Positions 7,008 to 15,300 of a DNA stretch of 59,263 nucleotides are shown piece by piece. The notes beneath the pieces are model-generated. The model saw nothing but the letters and a program-made list of their open reading frames with translations, did not search any database and was not told the origin of the DNA. How positions within the stretch are numbered: the stretch's first letter is position 1; the number at the start of each line of letters is the position of its first letter. The DNA is from CAZLYK01 sp964563495. Lineage in GTDB: Bacteria > Acidobacteriota > Blastocatellia > RBC074. The position numbers and the translations under genes are program-made. The stretch lies in assembly GCA_964563495.1 (NCBI GenBank), contig CAZLYK010000017.1:1-59263 (forward strand), given 5' to 3'.

Positions 7008-7186
7008 ATGGTTAAACTTGCACAAAGGTCCGTAAACTCTCATAGGATCATCTTAACCCGCAGTGCCCGGAGATGAGCCGATCGAGTATAGAATTGAATT
7101 CCGCCGGCCTCTGCCGCTGGATTGGAGCGCGCGTTGGCCAGATTTTGAGAATATCAGAGGGACGATCCATGAGCGGCCCTCTGCCC
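7008..7186. repeat. 179-bp direct repeat, right copy
   Basis: Second copy of the sequence at 5008-5186, two substitutions in 179 bases. The copies diverge sharply at both ends (AATGG/GATGG on the left, GCCCGAGG/GCCCAAGG on the right). There are no terminal inverted repeats, so it is not a complete insertion sequence. It starts 41 bases after the phosphatase stop codon. Confidence 0.9.
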
Positions 7187-7500
7187 AAGGCGGGGCCGAT
7201 GATCCAGGTCGGTAAGTCCAGGCGCGTATATTCGGGATACATCTGGCTGACCGAGACGTCCGGCGGCAACCGGAAACCGCCTTGGGTGATTGAGAACCGG
7301 GCGGCTTTCCCTGGCTCAGTCATTCAAAGTGATTTCGGGGACGGAGAGCACGGAAACTTCGAGGTCGTCGTTCCACTGTTTGGCGATGGGGGACTTATCG
7401 ATCTCTGGCACATCTGGAACGGGAAGCAGGATTTATCGTCTCCTTGGAACCAACGTGCCCTGTTGAAGACCGGCGATGTTATTAGCGCTGGGCGAGACCT
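7187..7500 (+). pseudogene. Remnant of a PLL-like beta-propeller lectin
   Basis: The plus-strand frame across this stretch contains SDFGDGEHGNFEVVVPL followed by GLIDLWHIWNGKQ and SPWNQ. The GNFEVVV...GLxxxWH...PW pattern resembles one blade of PLL-type seven-bladed propeller lectins. Only one recognisable blade remains, with no start codon of its own; the open frame begins inside the 179-bp repeat. Its end overlaps, on the opposite strand, the last codons of the gene at 7433-8272. The likeness is from memory of the repeat pattern and needs a profile search. Confidence 0.5.
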
Positions 7501-8272
7501 GACTAGGCAGCCAGTAGAGCCGATATTTCGCGCTTGGCTGCGTGTTCGCCGAAGTCCGCTCCACAAACACCAGCGAGGCATTGACGATGCGTCGCCCATC
7601 AGAGGTTCGAGCAACGGTGATGTGGGGGTGGTAATACAGCCGTTCGGGGAACTGTAACTCGCGGCGCATTTGATTGACTTGCGCGTCACATTCTCCGATT
7701 TGGTCCGGCTCGCCCTGCGGATCTTGCAACTTCAACACCCCGTGGACTAACTCGTGCAATAACGAGAGGCCAAGGTCGAGCGCGGCTTTGGCTTCGCGCG
7801 CGCCCTGCAGACGGTCGAAATCGGCAAAATCAATTTGCACCTGAAAAATGTCGAGGCGATGGCCGGTCTCGCCGATCTCCCGGTACTCACTTTCGTAAAG
7901 CCGCGCAAAGGCCACTTCGGGGGAACTCTCGTGGCTCTCCAACTCATACAGATTCCCGCTCTCCACCGCTGCGATCAGCAATGCCCGCGCTGTGGCTGAA
8001 CCGCCCCTCGTGTGCTGGCGATTGCCGAGCGTCAAGGCGCCCTGCGCGTCAAAGCCCAATTCCATAAATCCACTCTTGAGCCGCAGGCTGTCCTGCATCT
8101 GTCGCAATTGCTTTTCATTCAAGCGACGGGGGCCGGCACTGTTGCGCACTCCGGTCGGCTGTGGGGCAGCGTTGACGCTGACCAGAGCCAGGCACGCCAG
8201 CAGTAAGGCCAGCGCGAAAGGTTTGCCATATCCGCCATATCGATTGATCGAGTTGTCAGTAGTGCGCGTCAT
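7433..8272 (-). CDS. Secreted hypothetical protein with HExxH motif
   Basis: 279 aa from the ATG at 8272, which has a strong upstream GGAGGTGA; the longer in-frame ATG at 8416 has none. Residues 17-36 (PFALALLLACLALVSVNAA) form a signal peptide. The mature part has H173-E174-L-V-H177 in SLLHELVHGVLKLQDP and a possible third zinc ligand E194 in IGECDAQ, the layout of a gluzincin-type metallopeptidase. No named family is recognised. The last dozen residues (to LVPRRR) are encoded opposite the lectin remnant, so the original C-terminus may have been replaced. The gene is divergent from the sigma factor gene at 8439. Confidence 0.75.
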   Translation of the reverse strand: MTRTTDNSINRYGGYGKPFALALLLACLALVSVNAAPQPTGVRNSAGPRRLNEKQLRQMQDSLRLKSGFMELGFDAQGALTLGNRQHTRGGSATARALLIAAVESGNLYELESHESSPEVAFARLYESEYREIGETGHRLDIFQVQIDFADFDRLQGAREAKAALDLGLSLLHELVHGVLKLQDPQGEPDQIGECDAQVNQMRRELQFPERLYYHPHITVARTSDGRRIVNASLVFVERTSANTQPSAKYRLYWLPSQVSPSANNIAGLQQGTLVPRRR

Positions 8273-8438
8273 AATGTCACCTCCGTGTTTTTTGTTCTCT
8301 CGGCGGCTTATGCGGTAATGGCGGGAAAAAGCGGAAATGGCGGGAAAACTTTTTTTGCGAGGCGGCTGCGGGTGTAGAATGGCTGCGTTCTTCCGGGGTG
8401 CGGCAACAGCCATCAAATTCGATCAATAGGCGGAAACC

Positions 8439-9047
8439 TTGACTCCATCTGGGACTCCATCCGGAACTTCAGGTTCGGTGGAAGTGACCGGGCTACTGCT
8501 GGCCTGGCGCGCGGGTGACGCCTCGGCCCTGGAGCGCCTGATCCCGCTGGTTCACGCGGAACTGCGGCGCATTGCTCACAGGTTTATGCGGAAGGAGCGC
8601 GCCGGACACAGTTTGCAGACCTCGGCGCTGGTCAACGAAGCCTATTTGCGCTTGATTGACGCCCACAATGTTGACTGGCAGAACCGTGCCCATTTCTTTG
8701 CCATTTCGGCCAGCCTCATGCGGCGGATCCTGGTGGATTTCGCGCGCGCCAGACAAAAGCTCAAACGAGGCGGTCAGGCGCAGCAGGTCTCATTGGACGA
8801 AGCTCTGATCGTTACTCAAGCGCACGGCACGGATTTAGTGGCATTGGATGATGCGCTGACGGCGCTGTCCCAACTCGATCCGCGACAAAGCAAAGTCGTT
8901 GAATTGCGCTTCTTTGGCGGATTGACCGAAGAAGAGACCGCCGAGGTGTTGGGAGTTACGTCACGCACCGTGCGGACTGATTGGAGCATGGCCAAGGTGT
9001 GGTTGCTGCGAGAATTGAGCAAATCCGGCTCGGGAGATGGGCGCTGA
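8439..9047 (+). CDS. ECF-type RNA polymerase sigma factor (Sig-70_X6 / Sigma70_ECF family)
   Basis: 202 aa from a TTG start. Region 2 runs from LLLAWRAGDASALERLIPLVHAEL through NEAYLRLID and FFAISASLMRRILVDFARAR. Region 4 carries the helix-turn-helix LTEEETAEVLGVTSRTVRTDW. The sequence is of the TIGR02999 type common in Acidobacteriota and Planctomycetes. It ends 3 bp before the kinase gene at 9051, so the two are co-transcribed. Sigma factor plus Ser/Thr kinase pairs of this sort lack a normal anti-sigma gene, and the kinase is thought to control the sigma factor. That link is inferred from family context. Confidence 0.93.
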   Translation: MTPSGTPSGTSGSVEVTGLLLAWRAGDASALERLIPLVHAELRRIAHRFMRKERAGHSLQTSALVNEAYLRLIDAHNVDWQNRAHFFAISASLMRRILVDFARARQKLKRGGQAQQVSLDEALIVTQAHGTDLVALDDALTALSQLDPRQSKVVELRFFGGLTEEETAEVLGVTSRTVRTDWSMAKVWLLRELSKSGSGDGR

Positions 9048-9050
9048 GTT

Positions 9051-12000
9051 ATGACACCTGAACGCTATCAGAAAATCGGAGAGCATTATCGCGCCGTTCA
9101 GGAGCTTGAACCCGGAGAGCGTGAGGCTTACCTGGAGCAAGCCTGCGCCGGCGATGACGAGATGCGGCGGGAAGTCGAATCCCTGCTCGGCTTTCAATCT
9201 AAGGCTGAAAGCTTCATCGAAGAGAACGCGCTGGCGGTGGAGGCGCGGCAGCTTGAAGCCGAAGATTTGAGCACGATCAAAGCGCAGGCGGGCGCCGGGC
9301 GCCAGATCGGCGCTTACCAGATTCTGGCGCCGCTGGGCCGCGGGGGGATGGGCGAGGTTCATCTCGCGCTCGACACCAGGCTCGGTCGCAAAGTGGCCGT
9401 CAAGCTCTTGCCCGCCGAGTTCACGCACGACCGGGAGCGGGTGCGGCGCTTTGAACAGGAGGCGCGGTCGGCCTCCGCCTTGAACCATCCGAACATCATC
9501 ACCGTTTACGACATCGGCGAAATTGAAGGCCGCCGCTACATCGTCGAGGAGTTCGTTGACGGCGAGACGCTGCGCCAGCGAATGACCAGCGCGCCGCAGC
9601 AGCGGATGAAGCCGTCGGAAGCGATTGAGACGGCCGCGCAGATTGCCGCCGCGCTCGCCGCCGCGCACGAGGCCGGGATCACTCACCGCGACATCAAGCC
9701 GGAGAATGTCATGGTGCGGCGCGACGGTCTGGTCAAAGTGCTGGACTTCGGCCTGGCCAAGCTGACCGAAGAGAGAGGGGGCGAGTGGGGGAGTGGGAGA
9801 GTAGGAGAAGAGGATCGTTCGCTCTCCCACTCTCCCACTCGCCCGCTCCCCCTCACCTCTATTGGCGTGGTCATGGGAACGCCGCGCTATATGTCGCCGG
9901 AGCAGGCGCGGGGCGAGAAGGTGGATGCGCGGACGGACATCTTCAGCCTGGGCGTGATGCTTTACGAGATGATCGCGGGGCGCGCGCCGTTCGTGGGCGC
10001 GACCACGAGTGAGATGATCGCCGCGATTCTGCGGGACTCACCGCCGCCGCTCATCTCCCACGTGCCCGATGCGCCGCCAGAACTGGAACGCATCGTCGGC
10101 AAGGCGCTGCGCAAAGACCGTGAGGAACGTTATCAGGTTGTCAAAGACTTGTTGCTCGACCTGAAGAGCCTGAAACAGGAGCTTGAAACAGCGGCGAAGC
10201 TGAAAGGAGCGCCGCCGCCCGAGACCGTTGCGCGCCATACCGATGGAAGCGCATCAGCACACGCGACTTCGAGCGCGGAATACCTCATCTCGGAAATCAA
10301 AAGCCACAAACGTGGAGTGGCCGCAGCGCTGGCGGCACTCGCCATTGCGACAGTGGCTTTCGTCTGGTTCATCCTTTCAACTCGTCAATCAACCCGGACC
10401 GATCAAATGCCGGCCAACCGGACGCTCAATCGCCTGACCTTCGACGCGGGGCTGCAAAGCGAACCGACGTGGTCGCCGGACGGACGCTTCATCGCTTACA
10501 GTTCAGATCGTGGCGGCAATTCCGACATCTGGGTGCAACCAGTGGGCGGCGGCAACCCCGTGCAGGTGACCAAATCGCCGGCCCACGATTGGCAGCCGAA
10601 CTGGTCGCCTGACGGCGCCAATATCGTGTTCCGCTCGGAGCGCGATGGTGGCGGGCTGTTCGTGGTTTCAGCGCTCGGCGGTAATGAGCGCAGGATCGCT
10701 TCCTTCGGATTTCGCCCGCGCTGGTCACCGGATGGATCGAAGATCTTATTCCAGAGTTCATCTCTCCGCTTTGTACCCGAGATTCCCAAAGTGTATCTGG
10801 CTACGCTCGACGGCGGTGAGCCGCGCGAGGCGCTGGCCGATTTCCTGGCGGAATTCACCGGAGAGTTTGGGGAATTTTGTGTTGCCTGGGGGCCTGACAG
10901 TCAGTGGGTTTCTATCTGGGGATTGCACCGGCGAATGGGAAGGAGTTTCTGGACCATCTCAATTTCGGGTGGCTCTCGCATCAGGTCGGAAGTAGCGCCG
11001 AGCGTTGATCAGCAAATCAAAGACGCCTCTGTCACCTTGAACTCTTTCGTGTGGGCCAATACAGGCCGAGCGCTTTATTTCGAGGGAACCTCAAGAGGCG
11101 TCAAAAATCTCTGGCGAGTCGTGGTTGAGCCGCAGACCTTACGCTGGGTCGCAGGGCCTGAACGCCTGACCGTCGGGCCGGGCGCGGACGCTGGTATCAC
11201 GCTATCTCCGGATGGCAAAAAACTGGCTTTTACGACTCAGACCGAGGTGACACGCGCCTGGTCGCTGCCGTTCAACGCCTTAACCGGCCAAACGACAGGG
11301 ACCGGCCAGGCGGTCACTCCGGCAGGAGTTAGCTTGGCGACCTTTGACTTGTCGGTTGATGGCGACAAGCTCGCGTTTGTTACCAGTCGGGCCGGGAAGC
11401 ATGAAGTCTGGAAGAAAACGCTGGCTGACGGGCAGGAAACACTACTGAGGGCGGCAGACGGCTTTTTCATATCGGCGCACCGTTGGTCGCCCGATGGGAC
11501 ACGCATCGCATACCGTCGTTCGCACCCGCCCGATTACAGAGGCCAACGAGAGTATGTAGTGGCTATCCTGTCATCAGCCGGTGGGGATGAGCAGTTGCTG
11601 ACTGCTCCGATTACGTCAAGCGAAATTCCTACTGGGTGGTCTGCCGACGGACAATGGTTGCTGGTCTCGTCCACACGCTACACTCGGGGTCTCAATCTCA
11701 ATCAAATTTGCCGCATGCCGGTTACTGCGGCCCCTCACGCAGAGGCCGGCATGCAGGTCATCGCTTCTCACCCCGAATATAATCTCTGGCAAGCAAGCTA
11801 CTCTCCCAATGGGCGATGGATTGTCTTCAACGCTATCAAAACTACCGACTCCGGGATTTCCACTATCTATACTGTGCCGGCGTCGGGTGGCGAATGGACG
11901 CGCATCACGGAAGGCAAATATATGGATGATAAGCCGCGCTTCGCGCCCGACGGCAGAAAGCTTTATTTCCTTTCCTCACGCGGCGGCTTTCTCAATGTGT

Positions 12001-12194
12001 GGGGGATTCGCTTTGACCCGCTGAGCGGCAAAGCGGAGGGCGAGCCATTCCGGATCACCAATTTTCAAAGCCCGAGCCAGATGGTTTCACCTGTGATCTC
12101 CCATAGTGAAATAGATCTCAGTGTTCATCGCCTGATCCTGACGATCCTGGAAGTTTCCGGCAGCATCTGGGTGCTTGAGAACGTGGATCGCTAG
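9051..12194 (+). CDS. Ser/Thr protein kinase with PD40 (TolB-like) beta-propeller
   Basis: 1047 aa. An N-terminal segment (YQKIGEHYRAVQELEPGEREAYL) of the kind common to acidobacterial kinases precedes the Hanks-type kinase domain at ~85-340, with LGRGGMGEVHLA (P-loop), VAVKLLP (Lys), ITHRDIKPENVM (catalytic loop), DFGLAKL and GTPRYMSPEQ. Residues 421-444 are one membrane span. The rest carries repeated WSPDGRFIAYSS-type blades (PD40/WD40-like) facing outside. It probably senses something in the periplasm and signals to the cytoplasmic kinase. The activation loop holds a low-complexity insertion (see 9773-9854). It is co-directional with the sigma factor. Confidence 0.93.
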   Translation: MTPERYQKIGEHYRAVQELEPGEREAYLEQACAGDDEMRREVESLLGFQSKAESFIEENALAVEARQLEAEDLSTIKAQAGAGRQIGAYQILAPLGRGGMGEVHLALDTRLGRKVAVKLLPAEFTHDRERVRRFEQEARSASALNHPNIITVYDIGEIEGRRYIVEEFVDGETLRQRMTSAPQQRMKPSEAIETAAQIAAALAAAHEAGITHRDIKPENVMVRRDGLVKVLDFGLAKLTEERGGEWGSGRVGEEDRSLSHSPTRPLPLTSIGVVMGTPRYMSPEQARGEKVDARTDIFSLGVMLYEMIAGRAPFVGATTSEMIAAILRDSPPPLISHVPDAPPELERIVGKALRKDREERYQVVKDLLLDLKSLKQELETAAKLKGAPPPETVARHTDGSASAHATSSAEYLISEIKSHKRGVAAALAALAIATVAFVWFILSTRQSTRTDQMPANRTLNRLTFDAGLQSEPTWSPDGRFIAYSSDRGGNSDIWVQPVGGGNPVQVTKSPAHDWQPNWSPDGANIVFRSERDGGGLFVVSALGGNERRIASFGFRPRWSPDGSKILFQSSSLRFVPEIPKVYLATLDGGEPREALADFLAEFTGEFGEFCVAWGPDSQWVSIWGLHRRMGRSFWTISISGGSRIRSEVAPSVDQQIKDASVTLNSFVWANTGRALYFEGTSRGVKNLWRVVVEPQTLRWVAGPERLTVGPGADAGITLSPDGKKLAFTTQTEVTRAWSLPFNALTGQTTGTGQAVTPAGVSLATFDLSVDGDKLAFVTSRAGKHEVWKKTLADGQETLLRAADGFFISAHRWSPDGTRIAYRRSHPPDYRGQREYVVAILSSAGGDEQLLTAPITSSEIPTGWSADGQWLLVSSTRYTRGLNLNQICRMPVTAAPHAEAGMQVIASHPEYNLWQASYSPNGRWIVFNAIKTTDSGISTIYTVPASGGEWTRITEGKYMDDKPRFAPDGRKLYFLSSRGGFLNVWGIRFDPLSGKAEGEPFRITNFQSPSQMVSPVISHSEIDLSVHRLILTILEVSGSIWVLENVDR
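9773..9854. repeat. Low-complexity palindromic insertion inside the kinase activation loop
   Basis: The left half is GAGTGGGAGAG-type sequence and the right half is its complement, CTCTCCCACTC. It is in frame and adds about 27 residues (RGGEWGSGRVGEEDRSLSHS and on) between DFGLAKL and GTPRYMSPEQ, where related kinases usually have a few residues. It looks like a mobile extragenic palindrome that landed in a gene without breaking the frame. Confidence 0.75.
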
Positions 12195-12198
12195 CAGG

Positions 12199-12350
12199 CA
12201 ATCTTATCCAGATCACCCGGGGGGAGCGGCGAGGTTCCTTTCGAGTCGGCGGATGGCCGGTTTGTCTATTACGTGAGGCCTAGTGAGCGGACCGTTTGGA
12301 GGGCGCCCGTCGAGGGCGGAGAAGAGGTTGCCGTCGTCTCTATTTTCACG
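12199..12350 (+). pseudogene. Remnant of a PD40 propeller C-terminus
   Basis: The plus-strand frame just after the kinase stop reads SGEVPFESADGRFVYYVR, then TVWRAPVEGGEEVAVV, and a stop at about 12350. This is the typical final blade of acidobacterial kinase propellers. It is not the end of the present kinase, which already stops at 12194, so it is the tail of a second, lost paralogue or the original tail of this gene after a rearrangement. It ends convergently against smc. Confidence 0.7.
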
Positions 12351-15300
12351 TCAGCTTGACCGAGATCAGTTTGGAGACACCGGGGTCTTCCATGGTCACG
12401 CCGTACAAGGTTCTGGCTGATTCCATGGTGCGTTTGTTGTGGGTGATGATCATGAACTGAGTGTTCCGGCTCAGCTCGACCACTTTCTCGGCGAAGCGGC
12501 CGATGTTGACCTCGTCCAGTGGGGCGTCGACCTCGTCGAGCAGGCAGAACGGGCTCGGCCGGTATTTAAAGATTGCAAGGACGAGCGACATGGCCGCCAT
12601 GGCCTTTTCGCCGCCGGAGAGCAGCAGGACATTCTGCAGGCGTTTGCCCGGCGGCTGAGCAATAATCTCGATCCCGCTCTCGAGAATGTCGGTTTCGTCG
12701 ATCAGCCGCATCTCGCCCTGCCCACCGCCAAAGAGCTCAACGAACATCTGCTTAAAGTTCTGGTTGATCGCGTGGAAGGCCTCGTGGAATCTTTCGCGTG
12801 AGCGGCGCTTGATCTCGGCGATTGCCGCTTGAGTATCGGTAATCGCTTTCTCTATGTCCGCCTTTTGAGCGGAGAGGAAGGTGAACCGTTCCTCTACCTC
12901 GGTCAGCTCTTCGAGAGCCATCATGTTGACCGGGCCGAGGCTGTCGATCTTGGCGCGCAGTTCATCGAGCCGGGCCTTTGCCGCAGCCAGGTCGAAATTT
13001 TCCGGGACGTCCCAGAACGAGATGAGCGCAGAATCGTCGATCTCGAGCGAGTCCTCATCCAGCGGCTCCAGCTCCTGATCCAAAGACTCGCGCTCAGAGG
13101 CCGGCTCTTCGATGAACCTCGGGAAGGCCAATTCCTCAGACTGCATTTCGGGCGGTTGAGCCTGCCTGCTCTTTTCCAGTCTCTGACAGACCTCGACGAT
13201 ATTTTCGCCGAGCTCGGTATAACAGGCGTGGATCAGATGCTCCAGGTCGCTGGTCAGACGAGCTTTCTCTATCTCTTTATTTGCGCGGGCATCGCGCGAG
13301 CCGGCGACCAACTCCCTGGTTTTGCGCAGTTCAGCGTCAAGGGCTTCGACCTGATCACGCGCGGCGACCAGGGCGGCGGTCTGTGCTTCGAGCTCGGATG
13401 TATGTGATTGCTGCTGAGCCATGAGCTGCTGAAGCTGCTCGGCTGTGTTTTGAATCGTCGTCACGGCAGCGGCGGCCTGATCGTCGGTCTCGATAGACTC
13501 CAGGCGCAACCGGCTGAGCCGTCCATCCAGGTCGCTCGCTTCGTTCTCCAGGCGGCGAATATCGTTCTGCAGGCCGCGGCGGCGTTCGGTCCTGGCCGCG
13601 AACTCAGCACGACGGCGGGATAGATCCTGTGACCGCTCTTCGGCGCGCAATCTGAGCTCGGCCATTTCGGCCTGAGCCTTCTCGACGACCATTTCGGCCT
13701 CGCTCCTGGCCGCTTCGGCTTCGGCAGTCTGCGCGGCTGCGTGCTCAAGTTTGGCTTGAGATTGAACCAGCTCTTCCTCCGCCTGGCCGGTCTCCTGCTC
13801 GATCACTCTCGTGTGAGTGGCGGCCCGCTCGCGTTCGCGCTCGCACTGCTGCAACTGCTCGCGCAGGATGGCCAGACGTTTGTCGACCTGGCGCAGTTCT
13901 TCATCCAGGCGATGATGCAACTCTTCGAGTTCAGCGATCTGTGCTTTGACTTCGCCCAGGCCGCCCTCGGTCGTCTGGAAAGCGATTGAGAGCGCATCGA
14001 ACTGCTCTGTCAGATCGGCTATCTCACGCTTGAGAGCCAGGACGCCTATGCTTTTTTCCGAGCGGCTGCCGCCACTGATCAGCCGGCCGGCGACTACGCG
14101 CTCTCCGGTCGGCGAGAGCGTCATAAGCGTCTGGCCGGCTCCGTTATTTGAAGCGCGATTGAGCGAGCCGCGGCCGGAAATCGAGAGCGAGATCGCCTCA
14201 CCGGTATCCTCGACGATTTTGGCGGTTGCGAGCGCGGGCAATGCCAGCGTAAAGGCGTCGGCGAATTCCGGGCGAAGGCCGAGCAGCGAGCCCAGCGTGT
14301 GACGTTGGGGCGAATGCCCATCGCCGTTTGTCGAGGAGCCGGCGGATCCGGATCCGTGCAACCCCACGACTAGAAAGGTGGCGCGGCCGGCACCCTCACG
14401 CTTGAGAAAATCTATCGCGCCCAGCGCGTCATCAAAGGTCGGGACGACGACGTATTGGAGCTCATCGCGCAGGGCGAGCTCGATCATGGCCTCATGCTCG
14501 GGTGAGACATGGACGAAATCGGCCAGAGTGCCGAGCATCTTGAAGCCATTCGCCTGAGGGTCGCGCTTGACTAGGGCCTGCACGGCTTCTGAGAAATAGG
14601 CCCGCCGCTGATCCAGCTCGTTGAGGGATTTCAAACGATGCTCGGTTGCGGTCAGATCGCGCTGCAGGTTCGAAACTGAGTGCTGTCGTTCTTCACGCAG
14701 CTGCCTCAATTCCGCGAGCCGGCTGCCGGTTTGCGAGAGCTCGTCGCCGATGCGCCGATGTTGATCCGAAGTCTCTTCCAGATTCCCGGCCAGAGAGGCG
14801 TGCTGTTCAAGTGCGGACTGCGCCTGGGCTCCGGCGCGCTCGCGTTCGGTGCTCAGGCCCTGCAGGCGTGTGCGAATTCGGTCGACCGAATCGGTAAACT
14901 GGCGGTTCAACTGGCGCCATCGTTCGAGATGCGTGACCTGTTGATAGACGCGTTTGCGCGCCTCCTCCAGGCGTTGTTCCGATTCCGCATCGCGATCGAG
15001 TTGGGTGCGGTGCTGATCTTCGGCTTCGGCCAGAGTCCGGCTCTCGTTGTTGATCTCTTGCTCGAGCTTTTGCAATTCTTCACGGAGCCGGAATGTCTCC
15101 TGCTCTATGAAGTGGCGGCGCTCGGTGATCGCGGCCTGATCCCTGGCGTGCTGCTGCGACCTTGAGCCGAGGGACTGCAGCTGTTCGTTGAGATAGGTGT
15201 GCTGCTGTCGCGCCCGCTCTGTTTCCAGGTCTATTCCGGCAGCCAGCCGGCGGGTTTGGTTGAGGACCTCATCGGCCGAACGCGCAACTCGCGTGGCTTC

